Position numbers and translations under genes: made by a program
Notes under the pieces: generated by a model
Told to the model about the DNA's origin: nothing
The model's input: the letters and a program-made list of their open reading frames with translations, nothing else
The model's database searches: none
From: an uncultured Pelagibacteraceae bacterium
Lineage (GTDB): Bacteria; Pseudomonadota; Alphaproteobacteria; Pelagibacterales; Pelagibacteraceae
Direction of reading: 5' to 3'
DNA: 50,384 nucleotides
Assembly (NCBI GenBank): GCA_902569415.1
Contig: CACFUH010000005.1
Coordinates: 1 to 50,384, forward strand
Shown here: positions 38,193 to 46,354 of the stretch, one piece after another
How the letters are laid out: each line of letters begins with the position of its first letter
Numbering within the stretch: the first letter of the stretch is position 1

Positions 38193-38843
38193 CAAACTGT
38201 TCAAAATTTATTAAATATTCAGTCTCAAATTAAATCAAAAATTAATGAGTTAAAATATAATAATTATTACCCCAAGATAGTTGCAGTTTCAAAAACATTT
38301 CCCATAAGCCATATAATGCCTTTAATTGAAAGTGGTCATAATCATTTTGGTGAAAATAAAGTTCAAGAAGCTATAGAGAAATGGTCTGAAATCAAAAATG
38401 ATAAAATTAAACTTCATTTGGTAGGTAAACTTCAAACTAATAAAGTAAAATTTGCTTTACAAATATTTGATTTTATTCATTCTTTAGACAACTTAAAATT
38501 AGCAAAAAAAATATCTGAGGAACAAAAAAAGTATTTAAATAAACCAAAAATATTTATCCAAATAAATATTGGAAATGAGGATCAAAAATCAGGAGTGAAA
38601 AAAGAAGATCTGAAAGAGTTTTATAAACAATGTCAAAATTTAGATTTAAATATTATAGGTACAATGTGCTTACCTCCTATAAATTTAAATCCCAGTAATT
38701 TTTTTTCAAAAATGAATAAGATAAATTTAGATTTAAATTTAAATGAACTTAGTATGGGAATGTCTAGTGATTATATAGATGCAATTAAATATAATTCTAC
38801 CTATCTAAGGATTGGATCAAATATTTTTGGAAAAAGAAGTTAG
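38187..38843 (+). CDS. yggS: PLP homeostasis protein YggS/ProSC
   Basis: YggS (PLPBP) binds pyridoxal phosphate and tunes its level. The 218-aa protein has PKIVAVSKTFPISHIMPLI with the PLP Lys near residue 35, HNHFGENKVQEAIEK near 50, LHLVGKLQTNKVKF near 75, and ELSMGMSSDYIDAI near 190 plus RIGSNIFGKR at the end. All family landmarks are present. Its ATG is the left half of ATGCAT, the right half being the thiE start on the other strand. Confidence 0.95.
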   Translation: MHQTVQNLLNIQSQIKSKINELKYNNYYPKIVAVSKTFPISHIMPLIESGHNHFGENKVQEAIEKWSEIKNDKIKLHLVGKLQTNKVKFALQIFDFIHSLDNLKLAKKISEEQKKYLNKPKIFIQINIGNEDQKSGVKKEDLKEFYKQCQNLDLNIIGTMCLPPINLNPSNFFSKMNKINLDLNLNELSMGMSSDYIDAIKYNSTYLRIGSNIFGKRS

Positions 38844-39331
38844 CCTATAATTATTTTACTATTCTTTCTTACACTTTTGCATAGGATAAAAAAATCTTTT
38901 TTTGATAAAGCAATACATCCTGCTGTAGGTTTATAATTCTTTGTAAGATGAATAAAAATAGCACTTCCTTTATTTTTTTTTGCTTTTGGAAAATTATATT
39001 TAATCAAAATAAATAAGTCGTACTTGTAATCATGTCGATATAATTTTTCGTATTTAATTTTTTTACTTACCTTAATTTCTTTATTATAATAAGAACTATT
39101 AACATCATTACACCATCCCATATTTTTCTTAATTTTTTTACAAAACAATTTTGTTTTTGGTTTTTTTGTTCTATCAGATCTCCAATATAAAGTCCCAAGT
39201 TTAAACTTTCCTGCAGGAGTTCGTAAATCTCCTTCAATCTTATTTTTTGATATACCTTTTTTTCCTATACAGCATTTAAGTTTGAATTCAGCAATATTTA
39301 AAGTATCTTTATTTTTTAATTTAATTATCAT
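38840..39331 (-). CDS. L,D-transpeptidase (YkuD domain, COG3786-like)
   Basis: A 163-aa YkuD-type protein that may cross-link or edit peptidoglycan. The catalytic region reads AIFIHLTKNYKPTAGCIALS near residue 128, with the His and the Cys of the H...GC motif; earlier EGDLRTPAGKFKLG near 34 and MGWCNDVNSSYYN near 70 are also typical of the COG3786 branch. No signal peptide is seen, as in many members. It overlaps yggS by 4 nt at the 3' ends and is divergent from the winged-helix gene with a 13-bp gap. Confidence 0.86.
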   Translation of the reverse strand: MIIKLKNKDTLNIAEFKLKCCIGKKGISKNKIEGDLRTPAGKFKLGTLYWRSDRTKKPKTKLFCKKIKKNMGWCNDVNSSYYNKEIKVSKKIKYEKLYRHDYKYDLFILIKYNFPKAKKNKGSAIFIHLTKNYKPTAGCIALSKKDFFILCKSVRKNSKIIIG

Positions 39332-39344
39332 AATTTGTATTTTT

Positions 39345-39914
39345 ATGAATAAACAGAATATACTAATTTATAAATTACCTGAATTATTTAATATTTTAAA
39401 CGAATTAAAAAACCATCTAGATTTTATAATACATTCATTTTCTGAAGAAAAAGAATTGATAAGATTTAAAAAAATAAATAGAGAAAATTATTTAATTTTA
39501 ACTAATTCAGAAAACCAAATTAAGAAAGATAGATTTCAATTAATATTAACTAAGTTTCCAGATACAATTTATTCGATAATTGAAAAAATAAATGTAAATT
39601 TATTAAAATATAAGTATTTAGAGCAATCCGATATAATAATTGGTGGATATTCGATTGATGTAAATTCAAGATTAATAAAAAAGAATGATTTAACTTTGAA
39701 GTTAACAGAAAGAGAAATTGAAATTATAATATTTTTAAAAAACTCTTTTAAACCTCAAAATATAGAAAATCTTCAAAAGAAGGTTTGGGGTCATCATTCC
39801 GAGCTAGAAACTCATACTGTTGAAACTCATATTTATAGATTAAGAAAAAAGATATCTGAAAAGTTTAGCGATGGTAACTTTATTAAAAGTACAAAAACAG
39901 GTTACAAAATTTGA
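39345..39914 (+). CDS. Winged-helix (OmpR-type) transcriptional regulator
   Basis: A 189-aa protein with an OmpR/PhoB-type DNA-binding domain at about residues 95-189: LTLKLTEREIEIIIFLKN, VWGHHSELETHTVETHIYRL (recognition helix) and STKTGYKI. The N-terminal 90 residues have a receiver-like alternation (NILIYKLPELFNIL, ENYLILTNSE) but I see no clear phosphoacceptor Asp, so phosphorylation is doubtful. I choose ATG 39345 over the track's upstream start at 39282 to avoid running into the divergent L,D-transpeptidase gene. Likely a regulator of that neighbour or of itself, by inference. It overlaps the next small ORF by 1 nt (TGATG). Confidence 0.83.
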   Translation: MNKQNILIYKLPELFNILNELKNHLDFIIHSFSEEKELIRFKKINRENYLILTNSENQIKKDRFQLILTKFPDTIYSIIEKINVNLLKYKYLEQSDIIIGGYSIDVNSRLIKKNDLTLKLTEREIEIIIFLKNSFKPQNIENLQKKVWGHHSELETHTVETHIYRLRKKISEKFSDGNFIKSTKTGYKI

Positions 39915-40021
39915 TGAAAAAAAGAAATTTTATAGCAAAAGATCTTCTTTCAAAAAAATATAAACCAAGAATAGTTAAACCAAAAAAAGGTAAAGGAAGT
40001 TTTAAAAGAAAAAAAAAATAG
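39914..40021 (+). CDS. Small basic protein resembling ribosome-rescue factor ArfA
   Basis: A 35-aa ORF missed by the track: ATG at 39914, TAG at 40019-40021. It reads MKKRNFIAKDLLSKKYK, then PRIVKPKKGKGSFKRKKK. This parallels E. coli ArfA as I remember it, where NAIEALL, FRQRV and KNKKGKGSYMRK occur in the same order and near-identical spacing; KKGKGS followed by an aromatic residue and RK is the ArfA hallmark that recruits RF2 to stalled ribosomes. The start overlaps the stop of the winged-helix gene (TGATG), implying coupled translation. ArfA is described mainly in beta/gammaproteobacteria, so this is a resemblance call; a ribosome-associated basic peptide of another kind is possible. Confidence 0.65.
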   Translation: MKKRNFIAKDLLSKKYKPRIVKPKKGKGSFKRKKK

Positions 40022-40024
40022 GCC

Positions 40025-40954
40025 TTAAAGTCTCGCACCAATTTGTTGAATTACTTTAGAAGACATTTCTGTTCCTTTTTCTAAACATTCTTTTGTTGAT
40101 AAATTATTTACATGACCGTGTAAAAATCCAGCTGCAAAAAGATCTCCAGCTCCTGTTAAATCAACAATTTTAAGATTTTTCTGAATACCACATTCAACAA
40201 CTTGATTTCCTTTTATTGCAATTGCTCCATTTTCTCCTCTGGTAAGTACTATCAATTTACCAAGTTGTTTTGAGAAGTTTATGACATCATCAAAATTTTT
40301 AGCATCAATCAGTGAGGTAATTTCTTGTTCATTTGCAAAAGTAATATCTAATTTATTTTTTACTAAATCTAAAAAATGAGGCTTATGTCTATCAACACAA
40401 AATTGATCTGATAATGACATTGCAACTTTATTTGCACTATTAATTGCCTTATCAAATGCTTTTTTAGGTTCACCTTCATCCCAAAGATAACCTTCAAGAA
40501 ATATTATTTCACTTTTTTTAATTGCATCTGAACTAACATCTTTTTCATTAATTTTTCCTGCAGTACCTAAGAATGTGCACATTGTTCTTTCAGAATCTGG
40601 TGTAACTAAAATTAAGCATGTTCCTGTTGGTAATTCCTCTTTCTTTTTAGAATAAATATATTCTACATTTTCTTTTTTTAATCCTTCTTCATATTTGCTT
40701 CCAAGATCGTCATCAGATACTTTACCTATAAAACCTACTTTGTTACCTAATTGAGATATACCTACTATTGAATTTGCTACTGATCCACCAGAAACAGTTT
40801 TTTCTATTTTAAGATTGGATAATAATTTTTTAAACTCATTTTCATCAAAAATTAATTTCATAGTACTTTTCGTCAAATCGTTTTGAGTAATAAAATTGTC
40901 ATCAACTTTGCATATGACATCTACAATCGCATTTCCTATTCCTAAAATTTTCAT
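40025..40954 (-). CDS. Adenosine kinase-like PfkB family sugar kinase
   Basis: A 309-aa ribokinase-fold enzyme. It opens KILGIGNAIVDVICKVDD, has the PfkB signature 1 region GGSVANSIVGISQLGNKVGFIGKV near residue 56, and the signature 2 LTGAGDLFAAGFLHG near 265 with the catalytic Asp. The closest named family is adenosine kinase of alphaproteobacteria; adenosine as substrate is plausible but unproven. It lies 2 nt behind nth in the dnaKJ-dapB-nth run and converges on the ArfA-like ORF with 3 nt between. Confidence 0.87.
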   Translation of the reverse strand: MKILGIGNAIVDVICKVDDNFITQNDLTKSTMKLIFDENEFKKLLSNLKIEKTVSGGSVANSIVGISQLGNKVGFIGKVSDDDLGSKYEEGLKKENVEYIYSKKKEELPTGTCLILVTPDSERTMCTFLGTAGKINEKDVSSDAIKKSEIIFLEGYLWDEGEPKKAFDKAINSANKVAMSLSDQFCVDRHKPHFLDLVKNKLDITFANEQEITSLIDAKNFDDVINFSKQLGKLIVLTRGENGAIAIKGNQVVECGIQKNLKIVDLTGAGDLFAAGFLHGHVNNLSTKECLEKGTEMSSKVIQQIGARL

Positions 40955-40956
40955 AA

Positions 40957-41610
40957 TTATGCTTTCTTTGTTTTTATTGGTGATTTTCTATTAGGATAGC
41001 AAGTAGTACAAATTTTACAAGTTAAACCATAGCATTCTCTAGCCTTACAGTATTCTCTTCCATAATAAATTATTTGAAGATGAAGCTTATTCCAGAACTT
41101 TTTAGGAAATAATCTTTTTAAATCTTTCTCAGTTTGGACAACATCTTTACCATTAGTTAAGCCCCACCTTTGAGCTAGTCGATGAATATGAGTATCTACA
41201 GGAAAGGCCGCATGACCAAATCCCTGTGACATTACCACACTGGCAGTTTTATGTCCTACACCCGGCAGTTTTTCAAGTTCTTCAAAGGTTTCTGGCACCT
41301 TTCCATTGTGTTTTTCAATTAGTTGTTTTGACAGGAAGTAAACACTTTTAGCCTTAACTCTAAAAATACCAATACTTTTTATTAACTTTTCAATTTTCTT
41401 CCTTCCCAATTTTACAAAATGTACTGGTTTATTATATTTTGGATAAATATTTTTAGTAACATTATTTACATTAACGTCTGTAGTTTGAGCAGATAACAAT
41501 ACAGAAACTAATAAAGTAAATTTATTTCTATGTTTTAAAGGAATTGGAGTTTTTGGATAAATTTTATTTAATATTTTTAATATTATTTTAGACCTTTGAG
41601 TTTCATTCAT
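40957..41610 (-). CDS. nth: Endonuclease III
   Basis: Nth is a bifunctional DNA glycosylase/AP lyase removing oxidised pyrimidines. The 217-aa protein has SVLLSAQTTDVNVN near residue 33, the helix-hairpin-helix LPGVGHKTASVVM with catalytic Lys near 118, and PVDTHIHRLAQRWGL with the catalytic Asp near 138. The Fe-S loop reads CKARECYGLTCKICTTC: Cys are at relative positions 0, 5, 10, 13 and 16, whereas the usual C-x6-C-x2-C-x5-C needs 0, 7, 10 and 16. ATGA overlap joins it to dapB. Confidence 0.95.
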   Translation of the reverse strand: MNETQRSKIILKILNKIYPKTPIPLKHRNKFTLLVSVLLSAQTTDVNVNNVTKNIYPKYNKPVHFVKLGRKKIEKLIKSIGIFRVKAKSVYFLSKQLIEKHNGKVPETFEELEKLPGVGHKTASVVMSQGFGHAAFPVDTHIHRLAQRWGLTNGKDVVQTEKDLKRLFPKKFWNKLHLQIIYYGREYCKARECYGLTCKICTTCYPNRKSPIKTKKA

Positions 41611-42383
41611 TTAAAATTCAAGACATCTCTCATTGAATAAAGTCCAGGTTTTTTATTCATTAACCACTTTGCTGCAGTGAATGCTCCTTCTGAGTAAAGC
41701 GCTCTATCAAATGCTTCATGATTTAATGTTATTATTTCTTTACCACTTGAGAAAGTTACTTCGTGCTCACCAACAACCTCACCTTTTCTAAGCGAATTAA
41801 AATTAATTTTTTTTCCATAAGGAAAAGATTTTTTATTTAAATATTTTTTTCCTATCAACTTATAAAAATTCTTATTTTTACCAACTGCTATACCATTCCC
41901 GAGCATCAAAGCAGTTCCTGATGGGTGATCTTTTTTATGTTTATGATGTATTTCAAAGACTTTACTTAAAAAATTTTTTCCCAGAGATTTTGAAGCAATT
42001 TCAGTTAAATACATTAATAAATTTATACCTAAGCTCATATTTCCAGCTCTAAGTATAGGTATTTTTTTAGAATACTTTTTAATCAAACTCTCTTCTTTTT
42101 TTGAAAATCCAGTTGTTCCAATGACTACTCTTTTCTTTAATTTAGATGCAATTTTTAAAACTTCAAATGTACATTTGGGAACTGTGAAATCTATTATTAA
42201 ATTGGCTTTTTTAAAAGATTCTTCTGAATTTAAACTAGGTTTAATTCCAGCAACTTTTTTATTAACAATTCTATTTTCTGTAATAGCCGCTATCTTAAAA
42301 TTTTTATCAGATCTAGCAGATTTAATAATCTGTTGACCCATTCTTCCCATACATCCAGTGATAACTAAATTAATTTTTTTCAT
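41607..42383 (-). CDS. dapB: 4-hydroxy-tetrahydrodipicolinate reductase
   Basis: DapB makes tetrahydrodipicolinate for lysine and peptidoglycan. The 258-aa protein begins KKINLVITGCMGRMGQQII with the nucleotide-binding GxxGxxG, then IDFTVPKCTFEVL, GTTGFSKKEE near 95 and the signature EIHHKHKKDHPSGTAL near 150. The ORF track extends 17 residues further, but that part is the tail of the preceding small membrane protein gene in another frame; ATG 42383 overlaps that gene's stop as ATGA and fits the family start. Confidence 0.96.
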   Translation of the reverse strand: MKKINLVITGCMGRMGQQIIKSARSDKNFKIAAITENRIVNKKVAGIKPSLNSEESFKKANLIIDFTVPKCTFEVLKIASKLKKRVVIGTTGFSKKEESLIKKYSKKIPILRAGNMSLGINLLMYLTEIASKSLGKNFLSKVFEIHHKHKKDHPSGTALMLGNGIAVGKNKNFYKLIGKKYLNKKSFPYGKKINFNSLRKGEVVGEHEVTFSSGKEIITLNHEAFDRALYSEGAFTAAKWLMNKKPGLYSMRDVLNFK

Positions 42384-42550
42384 CTCAAGATAAAGTAAGA
42401 AACTATCATAACTACTAAAACAATTATAGCCCAAATAGATAAATTTGTTAAAAACTGTTTTAATTTTGAATTAGATCTAAGAAATGCTGGAAGAATTAAT
42501 ATTAAAACAGCTATTAAAGATATTGCCGGGACGATTGTTTCTAGTCCCAT
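42380..42550 (-). CDS. Small two-helix membrane protein
   Basis: A 56-aa ORF absent from the track, with ATG at 42550 and TGA at 42380-42382. It reads MGLETIVPAISLIAVLILIL, a short basic loop (RSNSKLKQFL), then a second hydrophobic segment IWAIIVLVVMIVSYFI and ends LR. Two membrane helices with a basic loop suggest an inner-membrane protein. The start lies 3 nt after the dnaJ stop and the end overlaps dapB by 4 nt, so coding capacity is well supported by spacing. I do not recognise the family. Confidence 0.75.
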   Translation of the reverse strand: MGLETIVPAISLIAVLILILPAFLRSNSKLKQFLTNLSIWAIIVLVVMIVSYFILR

Positions 42551-42553
42551 TTT

Positions 42554-43678
42554 TTAATTTTTCCAAAAACTTTTAGCTTTTTGAAAGAATTTTTTAATAC
42601 TTGGGTTTGATTTTTCGTTTTCAATTTCTCTAAATTTTTCAAGTAATTCTTTTTGTTCTCTATTTAAGGAAACTGGAACTTCAGTATTAACCTGTACATA
42701 AAGATCTCCAACCCCACTTCCCCTCATGTAGGGCATACCTTTACCTTTTAATCTAAATTGTTTTCCGCTTTGGGTTCCTGATGGAATTTTTATTTTAGCT
42801 TTTCCCCCATCAATTGTTGGAATTTCAATTGACGTTCCTAAAGCTGCATCTGCAATAGAAATCGGGCACTCAAAAAATAAATTTTCCTCTGATCTTTTAA
42901 ATAATTCATGAGAATAGACATTTATAAACAGATATAGATCACCATTTCCTGCTCCTCTAGATCCTGCCTCACCTTTGCCAGCAAGTCTTATTCTTGTACC
43001 ATCATCAACTCCTTTAGGAATAGTTACTGATATTCTTTTTGATGCCTGTTGTTTTCCTTGTCCACTACAACTACTACATGGATTTGTAATTTCTTCACCT
43101 GAACCCGAACACTGCGGACATGTTTGCTGAACTGTAAAAAATCCTTGGCTTGATCTAACTTGACCATGACCACCACACATGGAGCATGAACTTGCATCAT
43201 GACCTGGTTTTGATCCTGACCCTTTGCAAGTTTCACATTTTTCAGATGTTGAAAATTTAATATCTTGTTTTTTTCCTGTATAAGATTCTTCTAAAGTAAT
43301 TGATAAATCATATCTTAAATCTGATCCTCTATTATTAGATCTTCGAGAGCGACCTCCACCACCAAAACCTTCTCCAAAAAAATCTTCAAATATATCTGAA
43401 AAAGAACTAGAAAAATCAAAATTACCAAAACCACCTCTTCCACCACCGCCATTTTCAAATGCTGCGTGACCAAAGTTATCATAATTTTGCTTACGTTCAG
43501 AATTTGAAAGAACATGATAAGCTTCAGATGCTTCTTTAAATTTTTCTTCAGATGCCTTATCACCTTTATTTTTATCAGGGTGATGTTTAACAGCTAATTT
43601 TCTGTATGCTGATTTTATTTGATCGGGAGTTGCGCCTTTATTTATACCTAAGACTTCGTAATAATCTCTTTTTGCCAT
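42554..43678 (-). CDS. dnaJ: Chaperone DnaJ
   Basis: DnaJ delivers substrates to DnaK and stimulates its ATPase. The 374-aa type I Hsp40 has the J domain (1-70) with HHPDKN near residue 33, a Gly/Phe-rich region (about 75-115), four zinc-finger repeats (CETCKGSG, CSMCGGHG, CPQCSGSG, CSSCSGQG) and the C-terminal substrate-binding domain. It follows dnaK by 26 bp on the same strand. Confidence 0.97.
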   Translation of the reverse strand: MAKRDYYEVLGINKGATPDQIKSAYRKLAVKHHPDKNKGDKASEEKFKEASEAYHVLSNSERKQNYDNFGHAAFENGGGGRGGFGNFDFSSSFSDIFEDFFGEGFGGGGRSRRSNNRGSDLRYDLSITLEESYTGKKQDIKFSTSEKCETCKGSGSKPGHDASSCSMCGGHGQVRSSQGFFTVQQTCPQCSGSGEEITNPCSSCSGQGKQQASKRISVTIPKGVDDGTRIRLAGKGEAGSRGAGNGDLYLFINVYSHELFKRSEENLFFECPISIADAALGTSIEIPTIDGGKAKIKIPSGTQSGKQFRLKGKGMPYMRGSGVGDLYVQVNTEVPVSLNREQKELLEKFREIENEKSNPSIKKFFQKAKSFWKN

Positions 43679-43704
43679 AACTAATTAGACAAATAGTTGT
43701 TAGC

Positions 43705-45633
43705 TTAGGCGCTTTTTTCTTTATTATCGTCTTTTACTTCTTCAAAGTCTGCATCAACAACGTTATCGTCTTTTTTTCCTTCTTCTTTTTCTTTTGCATC
43801 TTTTGGCGTATCACTAGGTTTAGCACTTTGCTGAGATTTATAAATTGCTTCACCTAATTTCATCGAAGCTTGGACTAAATCTTGTGTCTTTTTCTTAATA
43901 TCCTCAATATCAGTTCCTTTTAATGAATTTCTTAAGTTAGCAGAGGCAGTTTCAATTGCTTTTTTATCAGCATCAGAAACTTTACTTCCATGTTCTTTTA
44001 GATTTTTCTCTGTAGAGTGTAATAAAGTATCAGCTTGATTTCTTGAATCAACTGCTTCTCTTTTTTTCTTATCAGCCTCTTTATTTGATTCCGCTTCTTT
44101 TACCATTTTATTAATTTCTTCTTCACTCAAGCCACCAGAAGCCTGAATTTGAATTTTTTGCTCTTTTCCAGTGCCTTTATCTTTTGCAGAAACATTTACA
44201 ATTCCATTGGCATCAATATCAAAAGTAACTTCTATTTGAGGTATTCCTCTTGCAGCTGGTGCTATTCCAACTAATTCAAAGTTTCCAAGTAATTTATTAT
44301 CTGTTGCCATTTCCCTTTCACCTTGAAGAACTCTTATTGATACAGCGGGTTGATTATCTTCTGCAGTTGAAAATACTTGGCTTTTTTTAGTTGGTATAGT
44401 TGTATTTTTATCTATAAGTTTTGTGGATACTCCTCCAAGTGTTTCAATCCCTAATGATAAAGGTGTAACGTCTAACAACAATACATCTTTAACATCGCCT
44501 TGAAGCACTCCTGCTTGAATTGCAGCACCCATAGCAACAACTTCGTCAGGGTTTACGCTTTTATTTGGTTCTTTTCCAAAGAAATTTTTTACTTCTTCAA
44601 TTACTTTAGGCATTCTTGTCATTCCACCTACTAAAATTATTTCATTAATTTCACTAGCAGATAATCCAGCATCCTTAAGTGCTGTTTTACAAGGTGGAAT
44701 CGTTCTTCCAATTAAATCTTCAACTAAAGCCTCTAATTTCGCTCTAGTCATTTTTAAATTAATATGTTTTGGACCTGTTTTATCTGCAGTTATAAAAGGT
44801 AGATTTATTTCTGTTTGTGCAGCAGAAGATAATTCAATTTTTGCTTTTTCTGCAGCCTCCTTTAATCTTTGTAATGCAAGTTTATCTGATTTTAAATCAA
44901 TTCCATTTTCTTTTTTAAATTCACTTAATAAATAATCTACAATTGTGTTGTCAAAATCTTCACCACCTAAGAAAGTATCACCGTTGGTAGATTTAACTTC
45001 AAAAACTCCATCTCCAAGTTCTAAAATTGAAACATCAAAAGTTCCTCCACCTAAATCATAAACAGCTATTTTTTTATTTTGTTTTTTATCTAAACCATAA
45101 GCTAAAGAAGCAGCCGTTGGTTCATTAATTATTCTTAAAACTTCTAGTCCAGCAATTTTTCCAGCATCTTTTGTGGCTTGTCTTTGTGCATCGTTAAAAT
45201 AAGCAGGAACAGTTATTACTGCTTTAGTTACTTCTTGACCAAGATATTTTTCAGCAGTTTCTTTCATTTTTTGTAAAACAAAAGCTGAAATTTGGGAAGG
45301 AGAATATTTTTTACCTTGAGACTCAATCCACGCATCGCCACTTTCTGAATTTATAATTTTAAATGGAGATGTTTCTATGTCCTTTTTAACTGTTGGGTCT
45401 TCAAAGTTTCTGCCGATCAATCTTTTAACTGCAAAAATGGTATTTTCAGGGTTTGTAACAGCCTGTCTTTTTGCAGGTTGACCAACTAATTTTTCTTCAC
45501 CCTCAGTAAATGCAACGACAGAAGGAGTTGTTCTTGCTCCTTCAGCATTTTCTAAAACTTTTGGCTGTGTTCCTTCCATTATAGAAACACAAGAGTTTGT
45601 TGTCCCTAAATCTATTCCTATTACTTTGCTCAT
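43705..45633 (-). CDS. dnaK: Chaperone DnaK (Hsp70)
   Basis: DnaK is the ATP-dependent Hsp70. The 642-aa protein has the N-terminal phosphate loop [32 protein letters not shown] near 140, [14 protein letters not shown] near 192, the [14 protein letters not shown] linker region near 388, the peptide-binding domain and a helical lid. The acidic Glu/Lys-rich tail ends NKEKSA rather than the usual EEVD-like bacterial EEVKD, which occurs slightly earlier (FEEVKDDN). A GAGG lies upstream of the ATG and an RpoH-like promoter precedes it. Confidence 0.98.
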   Translation of the reverse strand: MSKVIGIDLGTTNSCVSIMEGTQPKVLENAEGARTTPSVVAFTEGEEKLVGQPAKRQAVTNPENTIFAVKRLIGRNFEDPTVKKDIETSPFKIINSESGDAWIESQGKKYSPSQISAFVLQKMKETAEKYLGQEVTKAVITVPAYFNDAQRQATKDAGKIAGLEVLRIINEPTAASLAYGLDKKQNKKIAVYDLGGGTFDVSILELGDGVFEVKSTNGDTFLGGEDFDNTIVDYLLSEFKKENGIDLKSDKLALQRLKEAAEKAKIELSSAAQTEINLPFITADKTGPKHINLKMTRAKLEALVEDLIGRTIPPCKTALKDAGLSASEINEIILVGGMTRMPKVIEEVKNFFGKEPNKSVNPDEVVAMGAAIQAGVLQGDVKDVLLLDVTPLSLGIETLGGVSTKLIDKNTTIPTKKSQVFSTAEDNQPAVSIRVLQGEREMATDNKLLGNFELVGIAPAARGIPQIEVTFDIDANGIVNVSAKDKGTGKEQKIQIQASGGLSEEEINKMVKEAESNKEADKKKREAVDSRNQADTLLHSTEKNLKEHGSKVSDADKKAIETASANLRNSLKGTDIEDIKKKTQDLVQASMKLGEAIYKSQQSAKPSDTPKDAKEKEEGKKDDNVVDADFEEVKDDNKEKSA

Positions 45634-45652
45634 AATTAACTTTCATTCCTCA

Positions 45653-45679
45653 TATATGTGTTATTTTTTAATCTACAAG
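45653..45679 (-). promoter_or_regulatory. Heat-shock (RpoH-like) promoter of dnaK
   Basis: On the minus strand CTTGTA, 13 nt, then CACATATA resembles CTTGAA-N13-15-CCCCATNT. It ends 19 nt before the dnaK ATG, leaving a short leader with GAGG. It is weaker than the hslV and grpE examples. Confidence 0.5.
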
Positions 45680-45691
45680 TTACTTTAAAAA

Positions 45692-46318
45692 CTAATTTTC
45701 TTTAGATTTTGATTGATTTTCCTCACTTTTTTGATTTTTTTTTGAATTTTCTTCTTTATTAATTGTTTTTTTTGAAACTGCTACTAGCGCTGGCCTTAAA
45801 AGTCTTTCTTTCATCATAAAACCTTTTTGAATTTCCTGAACTACTGTTCCAGTTTCTTTATTATCATCTTCTATTTCCAACATTGCCTGATGTAAATTTG
45901 GGTCTAATTTTTGATCGACTGATTTTATTTCTTCTATATTATTTTTCTTTAATATAGATAGCATATCCTTTTGTATTATATCTAAATGTTCAATTATTTT
46001 TTTTAGTCCTTCAGTACTTTTTAATTTTTCATCATTTTCTAGTGCAATTTTTGATCTTTCTAAATTATCAATCAAGTTCAAAGTTTCTTTTGCAAGTGCA
46101 AAACCACCATAATCAAATGCATCATCTTTTTCTTTTTCAAATCTTCTTCTTTGATTTTCAATTTCCGCATAAGCTCTTGCCAGCCTATCCTCCAATTCTT
46201 TTATTTTATCTTCAGGATTTATATTTTCATCTGTTTTAGATGTATCTTCTGTATTTTTATTGTCTCTAATCTCTTCTTGATTATTAGAATTATCGTGCTG
46301 GTTTTCTTCTTTTTCCAT
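45692..46318 (-). CDS. grpE: Nucleotide exchange factor GrpE
   Basis: GrpE releases ADP from DnaK. The 208-aa protein has an acidic, Asn-rich N-terminal tail (about 1-35), the long dimerisation helix DKIKELEDRLARAYAEIENQ, the family motif NQRRRFEKEKDD, and the beta-domain with GTVVQEIQKGFMMKERLLRPALVAVS near 165. It is 58 bp upstream of dnaK on the same strand with its own RpoH-like promoter. hrcA, often beside grpE, is absent here. Confidence 0.96.
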   Translation of the reverse strand: MEKEENQHDNSNNQEEIRDNKNTEDTSKTDENINPEDKIKELEDRLARAYAEIENQRRRFEKEKDDAFDYGGFALAKETLNLIDNLERSKIALENDEKLKSTEGLKKIIEHLDIIQKDMLSILKKNNIEEIKSVDQKLDPNLHQAMLEIEDDNKETGTVVQEIQKGFMMKERLLRPALVAVSKKTINKEENSKKNQKSEENQSKSKEN

Positions 46319-46326
46319 AAGCTTCT

Positions 46327-46354
46327 ATATGGTAAGAAAAATGAGAATTTCCAG
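46327..46354 (-). promoter_or_regulatory. Heat-shock (RpoH-like) promoter of grpE
   Basis: On the minus strand CTGGAA (46349-46354), 14 nt, TACCATAT (46327-46334) fits the RpoH pattern with one -35 mismatch. It fills almost all of the 36-bp gap to rdgB, whose ATG begins at the next base. The -10 ends 8 nt from the grpE ATG, so the transcript would be nearly leaderless. Confidence 0.55.

Noticed and set aside
42384-42434. N-terminal extension of dapB in the ORF track (starts MGYNCFSS)
   Set aside because: It overlaps the 56-aa membrane protein in another frame; the family start KKINLVITGCMGRMG and the ATGA overlap point to ATG 42383.
43024-43563. ORFs 43024-43236 and 43315-43563 on the minus strand
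   Set aside because: Out-of-frame shadows of the dnaJ gene with low-complexity sequence; no family resemblance.
46151-46354. 68-residue hydrophobic extension of rdgB
   Set aside because: It is antisense to the well-supported grpE coding region; the RdgB family starts at ATG 46355.
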